From assembly GCA_004369085.1 (NCBI GenBank), contig ML210288.1:16924-80923 (forward strand): a stretch of 64,000 nt of DNA, written 5' to 3'. Source of the DNA: Coprinopsis marcescibilis (lineage: Eukaryota > Basidiomycota > Agaricomycetes > Agaricales > Psathyrellaceae). The translations under genes were made by a program, and so were the position numbers. Below are positions 47,142 to 58,142 of the stretch, one piece after another. Under the pieces are notes generated by a model. It made no database searches. It saw only the letters and a list, made by a program, of their open reading frames with translations, and was not told the DNA's origin. Every line of letters begins with the position of its first letter. Position 1 is the first letter of the stretch.

Positions 47142-48398
47142 CTACCGCCGGAGGACGTTACGGTTTTCAGTTTTCTGGCCAGGGGTGGGAGGGATGAAAA
47201 TGTTCTCCCTATACCACTTGAGCTCTAACGACACCGTGAAACCTTATACAAGAACATATATATCGAGTAGCTTACCACGAATAGACCCGCGTATATCATC
47301 GAGTGCCCTGTGGAAGCAATATTGAGCGACAGTTCAGGCAGCTTCATAGTCAGTATTCGTCGTACCGATGCGAGCTCTCGGGGTGCTTGGGCGGGAGTTT
47401 TCCTGGGAACCATCTTCGCGACAACTCCTACGAAATTTGCATTTAAAACAGTTTTAGAGAAAATATTATTTTTGAACAGCACAAACCTTGATAGATGACA
47501 CGTCTTGGAAACGCAGTGTAGGTCATGTAACATGACACGGTAGAGAGAGCAATATGGACATACCGACGATCCTAAGAACGAAAGGAGGCAGAGTCAGTCA
47601 ACCCTATCGTAATGCTGCAGGTATAGGGAACAGCAAAGCCCACCTGTAATGCAACCAGTCAGCGACCTCTGGCATTTCAGCCGAGAGGAAAGCGCGGTCT
47701 ACGTGGACTGAGTTGCCAGCAAGGACTCCAACCCGTTGCCTCGGAATCCACTTCTTGATGTAGTTCAGTACGGTCTCAGCGACGTATTCCTTTGAGTGCG
47801 GTGAGTTTAGGCAGGCCTGGGTTAAACCGGACTGTCAAGCAAGCCATTTAGCACTTGGCGCCAGACGCGGGTCAAAGGTCCGCCACACCTGTCCGTGCTG
47901 TTTGGTACACCAGTCGTCCATTCTGTAGAGCTTGGGGGTAAGTTTGCGTATGGACAAGAATGTCCAAGGGTTCCTACCCGTCAAGGTATTTCTTTTCGGT
48001 CCGAACAACGAATTGCAACCCCTCGTCCACGAGTTCTAGGTTCCCATTCGTGATCAAAACCTGTAAATCGTTATATTGGTCTGCGAGATCGTCGAGCAAA
48101 CATTTGCACAGTAGCTCACTGCAACTTCAATAATCTTATCATGTCCAATTTTGAGCCCGGTCATCTCGAGGTCAACCCAAACCAACGGTCCATCGTCGAA
48201 TTCGAGTGGTTTTTGTTGAGCTTGCATTCGTTTCAGCTGGATTATTGGTGAAGGTACTACTGTTGCCAAAGGTCGTCTGTTGGATAGTGAAGGTATAATC
48301 GAATTTCTTGACCAGATTTGATGTCTTATAACCGAAGTGCCTTGCCATGCAACCGCTTGGGCTCGCCGGAGGATGATGGAGGTTGCGGGAAAAGTCAT
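47142..48398 (-). CDS. REX2: Oligoribonuclease (REX2/REXO2)
   Basis: 3'-5' exonuclease of the DEDDh class that finishes degradation of short RNA oligonucleotides, mainly mitochondrial. The presequence (MTFPATSIILRRAQAVAW) is basic and Ser-rich; the catalytic start is LVWVDLEMTGL. Further exons give LELVDEGLQFVVRTEKKYL, RVGVLAGNSVHVDRAFL, HYRIVDVSSIKEL and ALDDIRGSI-RELKWYREN. The last join uses GT at 47278 and an acceptor near 47228; stop 47144-47142. The frame is open further upstream to a TTG at 48506, but the first ATG at 48398 is preferred. An internal Met before QAQQKPLEF could give a cytosolic form. Confidence 0.92.
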
Positions 48399-49006
48399 AA
48401 GCAACACTGACAAACAGATCGAGCGCCTTTTCAGACTAATGTTAATTTCAAGTCTTTCCCATGTCTTTCTTGACAACAATATTTCGATAACTGACCGTTG
48501 CGGCAAGGACCGGGGCTCGCTTCGCGCTTGGACATATCTGGAGTGCTTCTCCCTTGGACTTGTCGTGTCTCAAGATTGCAAGTCGCATGCTCTGAAGCAT
48601 GTTGAAGGCATTGCTGTTTCAAACGTAAGACGCTCTTACCAGCACAACCATAATCCGGAAACCAAGAAGTCAAGCTTGGAAAGAAAGGGTCAGAACATAC
48701 GAAGACATAATGATCTGACGCTGATATTGCTGCTGAATGACACGCATAGGATGTGGGGTGACGTAGACAGTCACGGTGACACTGGGAGACACCGGTATTG
48801 CGTCGCGTCTCCATAATCTGTTTCGTAGGCTTGCTCTCACGAATAGACTCCTTCCTGTGACCTGTCCATAATCAAGCTCCCTTCACACGAGCTATATTTA
48901 GGCAGGATGTATATGGTTTCATCGATAGTCAGATGGGAGATACGGCTTGCACCTAAGCTCAGCCAACACATCCACAGCTTTCTCCACCCCAAAGCTCATT
49001 TGTACG

Positions 49007-49999
49007 ATGGAGAAAGCTTTGGATCTACAAAGTGCCAACGGAACAAACAAAGGCAACTTAATGCCCAAGGAGACTTCTGCCACGACTTCACCCTTTGTTA
49101 GTGCCCAGCCGCTCAAGTCGCTTGACAACATTCCATATCCTGAAGGTGTACATGGTACAGAACGAGCTCTGAACGAAGTTTCCACACCTGTTGGGTTTAG
49201 GTACATAAACCTTCGTAGATTTCAGCCTGAAGGGTTGTCAATTATACTGATTCATAAACATTCTCCAGGTACGACCGTGATTTCCTGCTCCAATTCAAGG
49301 AGGTGTGCAAAGGCAAACCGCCTCACCTCAATACATATGGATTGATAGATCCTTTGGATCCAGCTGCGTACGTTTCTTCAGGCGCCATCAGTTCCAAATT
49401 TATTGACATGAGCCTCAGGCTTTCACGGCTCAGGCTTGGAAGTCGGAGAAAGCCCGCTGTCCTTGTTCAGCACCCCACCGAACCTGGAGCCAATCCAGTC
49501 TCGCAGAGCGATAGCCAGAATCGAGACCATGGTCACACCGGCAAACCTGGAGTCAGTGAGATTTCTCTGAAAACGAGCGGTGCTGCACCGAAAAAAAAAA
49601 AGGTATGTCGCTTTCACTTCACTGTTTCTTTCTTCTATTCACTTTTTAACCTAGAAGCCGAAAAAAATTAGAGATCAAATCGACCCGAATAAACCACTGC
49701 AGCCAGCCAGCGCAGTCCAGCCTGTCAAAGGGATTAAGGGAGTCGCTCATAAACCGAAGGTCAACGCATCCATTGCAACCAGTTCTACTAGTATGAGCAC
49801 TGCGTCCGGGCCCGGTGTCTCTTCTGGTTCCCAGGCAGCAGCCCCAAAGCGGGTTCAGAAGTCCAACAGGATTGCACAATTAAGGAGCGCAACTTCCTAC
49901 CCTCTTACATTACGTTATGACAAAGACGCTGGTATCTTTTACAGTACACAGTGGGCAGATGAACGAGAGCTACCAGGAGGGTTGTACGACGATTTCTAA
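49007..49999 (+). CDS. Small protein with eIF4G-type eIF4E-binding motif
   Basis: Three exons give a protein of roughly 280 residues. After a Ser/Thr-rich N-terminus, exon 2 begins in a way that creates TPVGFRYDRDFLLQF followed by KEVCKGKPPHL. YDRDFLL fits the eIF4E-binding consensus YxxxxL-phi, and the downstream Lys-Pro-Pro resembles the segment after the motif in eIF4G. The rest is basic and low-complexity (Lys-rich AAPKKKKPKKI; Ser/Thr/Pro-rich SMSTASGPG). A C-terminal conserved-looking end reads LRYDKDAGIFYSTQWADERELPGG. No MIF4G domain follows. It may be an eIF4G-derived regulator or a 4E-BP analogue; the motif is seen, the role is inference. Confidence 0.6.
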
Positions 50000-50131
50000 T
50001 GATGAAGTATTGCGGGTATATATTGAACGTTGAACGTGTTAATGTGGAAGCGGAAGGCGCTAAATAAGCACCTTGTCGACTAGTGATCGTTCGTTTTACT
50101 TCAAGAACTACCACATTTCTATAAAATCAAG

Positions 50132-51289
50132 ATGGATTCAGCGATAATTCTGAATAGACTGATTGAACAGGATCTGTGAGTGTCAGCGATACCTAATAGT
50201 TCGTCGTACCAAGACCCTTTGGCCTGAGTTATGAATACTCTTAGCGACTCGCTAGAAATCCTTCCAGGAGATTGGTCCACATGGAAAGCTTCGGCGCCCA
50301 GTGACGGTCCTCACATCCCGAGCTCTACATTTCCGTTCCTATTCGTCGAGGGACATTTAGGAATTCCCCAAAAGACCCTGCATCGACTTTACCCCCCTTC
50401 GACACATTTTGAACGATCCCGCGTTCGCCCTACAGACAATTGCTTCCTGGAAACGCTCGTAAAAACCACATGTATTACGATCACAAATCCAGCACATCAG
50501 ACGGCCCTCAACACTCGGAAACGACTAATATCCCTAGAGATCCATGATGGATTCAAAGAATTGCGATTCACTGGGTTGCTGTTGCGAGGAGTCAAGCACT
50601 GCGCGAAGGAATCGATGTTGTGGGATCATCGGCGATGGTGCTTGAGACGGATATACGGCCTCCTCCCAATAGACCCGGAAAAGGCGAAACTCTGCATCCA
50701 GCATAAAGCATGGTCAACAGCGACAGAATGCCTAACTTTTCCCAATCTACCTGCCCAAGCCTTGCGGGAAGAATTTGACCTCATTCGTTCAGCTTGTACC
50801 ATCTACCCCCGAAACTACCACGCCTGGTCGCATTGGCACTACATTTTCGACTGTTGCAGAGCTTCCATTTGTTACACCTCCTTCGAGCCTCAATCTGCTC
50901 AAGAGACGTTTTTGGTAATGGTGGAGGAATGTCAACAACTTCGACAATGGATTCTTCATCATGTCACGGACTTCAGTGCCATGAACCAGTTCCTTCTGGC
51001 GAACCAGCTGCTGTACGCCTTGCTTGAAGACAACCATGCCCTCGTGCCGCACGAGCAACTAGAGGAAGCAAAGGGGAAGTCCTCACCGTCTTCTCTGGCT
51101 CGAGAATTTTGGTCCCTTATCTCATCATTTCCACCCCACGAATCGCTTTTCCTCAGTCTTCGTTCCCTTCTTCCGCACCTGGCCGCAGAAGAGAGAGACG
51201 GATATCGTTTAGCAATGTCCAGGCTTGAAGCTCCTTGGAGGGCTGACGGGAAGGTAGTGTTGTCAACTGATGCAGTAAACCATAAGTAG
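50132..51289 (+). CDS. Prenyltransferase alpha-repeat protein (PTAR1-like)
   Basis: First exon MDSAIILNRLIEQDL is spliced (GT at 50177) to a long second exon. Repeats of the protein-prenyltransferase alpha type are visible: ESMLWDHRRWCLRRI and NYHAWSHWHYIF, each with the W-x-x-R/H spacing typical of RabGGTase and farnesyltransferase alpha subunits, plus NQFLLANQLL. PTAR1 in animals is part of the GGTase-III enzyme with RabGGTase beta. Whether the fungal protein works in the same way is inference. It follows the previous gene by 132 bp on the same strand. Stop TAG 51287-51289. Confidence 0.75.
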
Positions 51290-51529
51290 TACATGCTAGA
51301 CTGTTTCTTCGCGTATGCAATACCATGGCGCGGCAGGCGAATGGGCCTAAAATAGAATTGTTGCCCCTTTTAGAAGCGTGTTCGTTTGCCACTAATAGGT
51401 GGTGAGAATCGAAATTCACGAGTTGTTTTGGTTCTTCTGACAACACTAATATCCAAGTTTGACGGGTAAGCATCGACATAATTTCATTCTGAATAGGACG
51501 TGCTTAAGTTTGTAGTAGAGTTTTACCAG

Positions 51530-53397
51530 ATGGACCTCGATCTTCCGTCCGAAGTGTGGACAGAAATCTTTACTCTTGCCGCCGACGAAGACCTGATATT
51601 CCAATATGCACTTCCGACTTGTATGGCGGACTCATCTTGGTTCAAGCACGTTACTGGGAATTGGGCGCTAAGGTCGCCCCAGGAGGCGGTTAATCTGCTG
51701 ATGCGGAGGAGTTACCGGACAAAGAAGGTACGCACTCGTCCAGCTTTTGAGTGAACAATTGGCGAACGACCACCCTCATGATGTACTGCTAGGCTATCCT
51801 GGTAACGTGCAAGCGTTGGCACGAAATTGCGTTCGAACTCATGCTTCGCTGTCTATACTTCAATACTCCAGCAAAACTCTTCGACCTCTGCAAAATCCTC
51901 GAATCGTCTTCCGCGAGGGCAACAACTGTAACATCTTCGCTTGGATGGTGGACGCGACGGCTACACGTTTGCAGTTATTCAAGCGCGTTCTTCGAGAACC
52001 AAGGGATAAGTACAGAAGCCGTGCAAAATGCACTTGTGCTAATCATCAGTCACTGTCCGAACTTGCAAGTGTTCCATGTCGACTGGCCTATGAAGCAAGC
52101 CTTTGGGCCAGTGGCGAACGCATTGATGAGGTTCTCCAAGCGTTCGCTCCGGTCAGTTACTTGGAACGTTCCGACCAGCGCGTTGTCCAAAGTCATTTGG
52201 GCTTTGGACTCGTTGAAATTCGTCGTTGCGGCACATATCGAGTTCGAAAGCTCTTCGTCCACAGGCGAGGCAGAAGATGAATGTGTCCACCTCGGTTCGG
52301 CCCACGACCTCCAGCTCAACCTCAGACACATCCGCCAACTCTCGGTGCGCGGATACACGCAACTATTCATCGAACAAGCCATAGGATGGTTGATGCCGTC
52401 CCTCACTATGTTCTCCGTCGACAGTGGGATCAGCGAAGGAGATCTCCCGGACGTGGCCGGGTTCATCGCCCAACACGGTGAAGGCCTCCTATTCCTTGAT
52501 TTGGATACAAGCCTTGCTCTCGACGTTGCCAAAATCCTTGACCGATGTCCCCAACTCAACTCATTCACGTTTAACGCCGACTGGGGTATCATTTCGAACG
52601 ACGACAAAGAAAGCGAGATTGTCAACAGACCACGCCCAACCATTACAACCATCGGTCTTCATGGACTCAGTCACGCGTTCGGCGTAGGCGTAGCAGCTCT
52701 TTCCGCTACTTCAACGCATTCACGAATCTCCCAACGTTCCAACGATATGAACTTTATGGCCCTGAATAAGAAGAATTTTCCAAATCTGCGACGTATTCGT
52801 GTGTTGGACCGGAGCGTTCTGAAGGGTTTGAATGAAGCTGGTCAGCCCTCGGTAGAGTCGGGGGGTATGGAACGATGGCAACGTTGGTGGGACAGATGCG
52901 CTCTGGCTGGTATACAATTGCAAGATTGCACAGGGGATGACTTTGGGAATCTTCCAGACTCGTATACCTCAGGTTCATTCAGCGAGGACGAAGAAGAATA
53001 TGCGGAGAGCGAGGAGGAGGAGACCATAGAGGGTATCGAGGAGGAGTCTGACGAAGAAAGTAGCGATGAAGAAGGCGATGAAGACGAGTACGACGACGAC
53101 GAGTATGACGATGAAGATGACGACGACGACGAGTACGAGTACGATGATGGGCAGGATGGGCCAGATTGGAATGCCATTATACCCCCTATGCCCCAAGACA
53201 CTCCCACAGAACGGACCCAGGAACTGCGAAACTTATTGGAGGAATGTCGAGTCATGTCAAGCGAGCGAGATGACTCTATGATGCCCATGTTTGCGATGAT
53301 GGGGATGGGGATGGGGGCTGGTCTCTCTTCATATTCCGATCCACATTCCGAGGCAATGAATGCTTTCGAGCGGGTTTATGGCCCCACTAGAGATTAA
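51530..53397 (+). CDS. F-box-like protein with long acidic C-terminal region
   Basis: Exon 1 begins MDLDLPSEVWTEIFTLAADE, the opening of a basidiomycete F-box-like domain, and the first intron (51728-51791) joins to AILVTCKRWHEIAFELML, completing it. The long second exon has a leucine-rich-repeat-like stretch (LSVRGYTQLF, LLFLDLDTSLALDVAKIL). Around 52980-53160 lies a Glu/Asp/Tyr-rich run of about 60 residues, then a Met/Gly-rich stretch (MMPMFAMMGMGMGAG) before the end. Likely a substrate adaptor of an SCF ubiquitin ligase by family; target unknown. Such proteins occur in large numbers in agaricomycetes. Confidence 0.7.
52980..53160 (+). repeat. GAG/GAC-rich low-complexity coding tract (acidic)
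   Basis: A run of GAA, GAG, GAC, GAT and TAC codons encodes a Glu/Asp/Tyr-rich segment inside the F-box-like gene. It reads as a simple-sequence tract and gives a misleading Ser-rich open frame on the opposite strand. Confidence 0.7.
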
Positions 53398-53556
53398 GCC
53401 GGAACTTACAGCCATGTTCTCTTATCTATGCAGCTTTCTGATTGCTATCGATGCACCGGTTTCCCTCCGTTCAACTCATACCGATAGACGTTGATCAAGG
53501 CAAGTTAATGCGCAGGTGCTCATTCAACCGTAGGTATTTGACCATGTCCACAAATC

Positions 53557-54698
53557 TCAGCGGCAACTCAGCCAACCAGCACCTACACCGATGCCAATTC
53601 CAATTCCAGTACCAATCTTGCCCAAGCCTGGGAGCTTCATCCCAGCTCGTTGAAGCAGGGCAAACCAACTTCCTCTCTTGACGTAACCTCCCCAGAAGAC
53701 GCGCTGCATCCAAGCGGCGACAGACCCTATTATTTTGCTTAGCATGTGTCGGTACCTGAGAAAAAACGGTCATACCTTTAACGGGACCCGTCGGTCCAAA
53801 GCCAAAAGCGCTAAGTATGGGTCTCAAGATCCAGGATTCGGGGACGAGGAGGACGGCAGCCGAGAACAGTATCGTTTCTATAATGACAGGATGACGGTCG
53901 ATGATGTTTCCTGGCACAACGGGTCATTATTGGAACTCTTTTAGCAGGGTTGTGGAGATTACCGGTGATGATTAAAACATGATACAGTTCGGGTTGAAAT
54001 TCCGAGAACTTTGCCCGAGCCTCAGCTTCAGGCATTTTGAAAGCCGCGCACATCTTGACAAAGGCGATCTCGACTGCATCTATACCGCGGTTAAGCCTTC
54101 TCTCTCTTTCTTGGTACCGCTCGTCTCGATTCTCTGGCAATGGTTCTTGGAACTCTTCGTTAAGCGTTTGCACAACCTTGCCAAGTTCTGCGGACAGAAT
54201 ATTGTGGAGATCTTCCTTGGTCAAGTGATGGGTTTCCAGACTATCATGAAACTCGGTCCCGATTTCGTTGGCGAGGCTGACTAGTCGGTTCATCGTGTCT
54301 TTGAAATCGTCGATGTCAGCTGCTACATCCGTGAACCTTTTCCTGGAATCCGAGAGAAGTTTGTCCGTAAAGACGTTGGCTTTGTACAGTTCCTTTTGGA
54401 TAAATTGCCAAAAATCGTCCAGATCCGGTGTCGCCACGGCCGCGAACCACGACACTGAGAACAATGATCGCAATGTTAATGTTCAGCCCAGGCTGCTCGA
54501 ACCGAAGTTCTTACCTTGACGAAAAGAGGACAGGGCTACCATGTCAGAGCATATGTTAGAGATATATTCTGCGTTCAAGGAGGTTGACTCACTAGTCCCT
54601 AAGGTGGGGGTTGCATCTACGACGAACCCACAGAAGCACAAGGAGAGGAGCAGTAGAACTGGAAATAACACATTGTTGCACACAACCTTCAGATTCAT
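53557..54698 (-). CDS. ISG12/IFI6-like protein, paralogue A
   Basis: About 315 residues. Signal peptide (NNVLFPVLLLLSLCFCGFVV), then a charged helical region (KELYKANVFTDKLLSDSRKR ... LTKEDLHNILSAELGKVVQTL ... LNRGIDAVEIAFVKMC) that looks like long amphipathic helices. A hydrophobic stretch (IIETILFSAAVLLV) leads into LSAFGFGPTGPVKGSVAAWM-QRVFWGGYVKRGS-WFALLQRAGM and a Gly/Ile repeat end (GIGIGIGVGAG). The last part matches the IFI6/IFI27 (ISG12, Ifi-6-16) motif: SAxGF...GS.AA..Q...G.V..GS.xA.LQ..GM. Frames join through four introns with normal signals; stop 53559-53557. Function in fungi is unknown. First of three tandem copies on the minus strand. Confidence 0.78.
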
Positions 54699-55135
54699 CT
54701 TTCCAAAACGACCGCGCCCAAGGGATATCGGGGTGAGGGAAAGAAGGACAGAGAAAAAAACACGAGTTGCGAGGCTTTAAGGGTCTGCCACGGGGCCACC
54801 ATGAGGCTTGCTTCCCACGGAATACGGTCACGAGATGATTTAGGCGCCCATAATGTCGTGACGAACGTAACGGCACAATGCGGGTCAGGACCAGCTCGGC
54901 TTAGAGGAGAGCAGTGCTACCCTGCTTTTATATCTACTGACCAGAGCATAAGAATGCTTCCCTTGCCCATAGCAAGGCATAAGCTACCACGGTGATTTTT
55001 CTGACTGTTCTGGCAACCAAAACCAGTTTCTGCACTGATGAAATTAGGAATAAAGCGCCACAAAGCCCAGGGTACCGTCACAGAGAAACCTAGCAAAGTC
55101 TACCTACGAGAAGCATACAAACTACAGACCCTAGC

Positions 55136-56233
55136 TCAGAAAGGGGAAACGTTTCCATATTTTGCGTAACACGTCGCTAATGCAGCCAGCATTGACAATG
55201 GTACCACCTGTGTCGCGCCAAAGGCCGACATGCCAAATCTCTGCATGACAGCAAACCAGCTTCCTTTCGGTACAGCGGCCCCGAATATAAAGCTTTGCAA
55301 TTTAGCAGCGATGGAGCCTGTTGTAACGCTGAGTGCCAAGTGAAATAATCGATTAGGAAACCACATTACCCTTTATGGGACCCAAAATCCCAAACCCAAG
55401 GCTTGTCACGATGGTGCGGAAAATCCAATAGGCTGGGAAAGCCGCCGCTAGAAAGAGCGGTAGGATCGCAAAAAGGCAAGGGTGCTTCATCACTTGCTCA
55501 GCTAGGAGTGAATTAATAACCATCGTTTCCCCAGGGAAATTTGCCATACCAATGAACATTGCGAATGATACAATCGGCTCCTCCATTTGTGTTACCACGT
55601 TCCGGATTGAATCAGGATCCAGGCCTAATTCAACCGCGACCGCCACAGATATGTCTTGTATTTTGGCAAAAATGCGCCTAATAGTCTCCTCGAGTGCCTG
55701 TCGCGGTTCACGATCTTCCCCTCCTTCTTGCTCATTCTCTGCGAAAACCCGTTGAAGATCTTCGGCTTGGCTATCGAATTTCTTCTGGAAGGCCCGTACA
55801 AAATCGTCTAAGGTGACGTTCTGTTCCCTGAGAACGGAGGACAGCTGTTCCTCGAACTTGGCGAACTGATGTCCGAAATTGTTGAACTCCTTCTCGATGC
55901 CCTTCACATCAATCTGAGGCAAGAGTTCAGCGGCCTTCTCGAGAACGATCCTCAGGTCGATTTTCTGAAAAGGTTCAATCGCGCCACTGGCTACATCGCT
56001 GGCTTTAAAAACTATGAGCCGTTGGATCCCTATATCGAAAGCAGAAGGTACATACCGACCCCTAGAGAAGAGCAAGTGGTTCAGGGCGTTAGCTTGACTA
56101 AACTGACACGTGTATCTGGCAACGGGCAACTGGCACCTTTAACCCAATCTGCAGGGTCCCATGCCCGCACAAACGTGAGTAATGCAAGCCAGAAACAAAG
56201 GGTCTGGACTGCATATCTGTGCAAGTGGACCAT
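55136..56233 (-). CDS. ISG12/IFI6-like protein, paralogue B
   Basis: Same layout as its neighbours. Signal peptide MVHLHRYAVQTLCFWLALLT...RA followed by WDPADW. The helical region (LPQIDVKGIEKEFNNFGHQF ... VTLDDFVRAFQKKFDSQAED ... IRRIFAKIQDISVAVAVEL) is followed by a hydrophobic segment (LFAILPLFLAAAFPAYWIF), then VTSLGFGILGPIKG, a GT-AG intron, SIAAKLQSFIFGAAVPKGS and WFAVMQRFGM. This is the best-preserved ISG12 match of the three in the first half. Stop 55138-55136. The join of exon 1 to the helical exon is not settled: one tiny exon (GGGTCG) or an alternative donor would be needed. Confidence 0.72.
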
Positions 56234-56748
56234 TGCAATGAGGGTAGTTAAAGAGAAGGTTTAATGGACTGGCCTCGCTTTATGCATTTTTGAAATACTC
56301 ACGCTCGAAGTTTCTCTGATTTCATTCAAACCAGATCCCTATCAGTGCAACACGCCACAAACACGCGGCGATGGAATATGCAGTCAGAGAATATTATGGG
56401 GTGCCGCACAACAGCCTATGACTTCATTTTCCAAGTCCCCTCGGTAAACCATCGAAAACCCCACAGGTTCAGTAACTCAAACCCCCAATCCCCTACGAAT
56501 GACCATCGAAAAGTTTCCGGCAAGCGTATCGACTTTTTAAAACATCGAAGAGGCTTCTAGACAGTATGTGCGACGGATAACAAAGTTAGAATTAACAATA
56601 ATGTTAATAGCCGTAGACACGCAAATCTAAGGTTCCAATAGGCATATCACAAAATGTAGGAACCCGTGTTAAATAACGAACATAGTACGCGAGCATATAC
56701 ATAGGAATCGGAGTCCTAGCAGATGGCCAAGTCACTTATAACTGTGCC

Positions 56749-57892
56749 TTAGACAGCAAGGGCAACAACAACCGCTATCACGGTTGAATACAATGTGGTT
56801 GTTGAAGCTACAGGCACCGCGTCGCTCTTCCCGATAGTACTGAAACTTCTGGAAAATCTGGAAAGGCAGTTACCTCCTTGCGTAGAAGTGCCAGCTCTTC
56901 GAAGGCGGGTTTGGAGAATCGCAGCAATAGTACCTGTTAAACCAGAGTCAATAATTAATAATACCACGTACATCTAGACCATCTTGCCTTGCACTGGACG
57001 TTTCCGCCCAAAACCAAGGATCATCAAGAGAGGACGAAGTATCCTACCCCCGGGTAGCAAAACCCGCAGAAAGACTGGCACGAGTTCGAATAAACAGGGA
57101 GCGCTCTCTGATTAAAGGTTCAGGACATGGCTTCGCATATGACAAGGGCAGCCAACTTGCTTATTCTGGATACGATGTCGATTGCAGGCACACGCATTCG
57201 GTCGAAGACGGTCTTGCGGACGCAGCTGCCTGGACCCAAGCCTCTGTGCCTACACACCTCAAATAACATTTCTAGAATGGTGTCAATCACGAGTGTCAGA
57301 CTGCGGCCAAGTTCCTCTGACTCCCCCATATCACCCGTATCTTCTGTCAGGGTGGTGTTGCCGCCAATGTTACGCTGCAAGTCTTCCAAGCGACTTTCAT
57401 ACGTTTGCTTGAAATCGTCCATGAAGTCTCTTAGACTTATTCCTGTCCCTTCAAGTGATTGGGAGACCGATTCTTCCAAATTGTCCACCTCGCCGGCGAA
57501 GAGCAAGAAGCTTGATTCAAAACCTGGGAGGTTGATTTCTGGCAGGGTTTTAGAATACAGTATCCAACTCTATGCCTGTGAATTTCTCGATGCCGGATAC
57601 AAAATCGTCCCCTCGTGTCAATACGCGAATGAAGCGAAAACATTTATAATCTTGGCCGAGGTGAGTAATGTGAAGAGGTGTAAACTGTGCCGCAAATGGT
57701 CCTTACCAGAGTAAAGGGTGCATACCTATCTCTGTAAGTAAGCAAAGAGATTTAGTTCAGAATGTAGAAAAATGTCCTCAAGAAGATGACTCTACCTTCC
57801 AACCATTCAAAGAAGTCCCATGCTTGAACAAAGGGCGACAAAGCAACCCAGAGCAAAAGAGCCTGGAGTACGAGCTGATGAGGGCGAACCAT
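56749..57892 (-). CDS. ISG12/IFI6-like protein, paralogue C (diverged, possibly decaying)
   Basis: Signal peptide MVRPHQLVLQALLLWVALSP...QA then WDFFEWLEG, closely parallel to paralogue B. The helical part reads LPEINLPGFESSFLLFAGEV ... ISLRDFMDDFKQTYESRLED, aligning with B. Then APCLFELVPVFLRVLL and ILRPLLMILGFGRKRPVQG, an intron with a GC donor (56997-56934), and TIAAILQTRLRRAGTSTQGG. The GS-WFA part is lost and the end is Val/Ala-rich. Between ICEAMS and APCLF an in-frame stop (TGA near 57120) must be removed by a very short intron (about 41 nt) or the gene is broken. Upstream exons near 57700-57560 are also unclear. Either a fast-evolving gene or a young pseudogene. Confidence 0.55.
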
Positions 57893-58142
57893 TGTTTCGT
57901 GGGATGTAAGTGTGAATTTGCCGGGCCTATTTCAAGTAAAGCCATGGCCAAGGTGGCGAGGTGTGGGACAGCACATGTTGTTTAAGCGCTGAAAGCCTAC
58001 GACTCGACATGAGCTATTCATTCCAGCGTAACGTGCCGCACCTTTAAGGGGGAACCACTACGAAGAATTAAAAAAACATGGTATATGGGAATTAAAGGAG
58101 TACAGATACAAGTAGGCCAGAAAGTGAAACAGCAAGCAACAC

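Noticed and set aside
49007..49999. Calling this gene eIF4G
   Set aside because: The eIF4E-binding motif fits, but no MIF4G domain follows before the stop codon and the next gene starts 132 bp later.
52842..53288. Ser/Tyr-rich minus-strand frame that looks like a secreted low-complexity protein
   Set aside because: It is the complement of the acidic GAG/GAC tract in the F-box-like gene.
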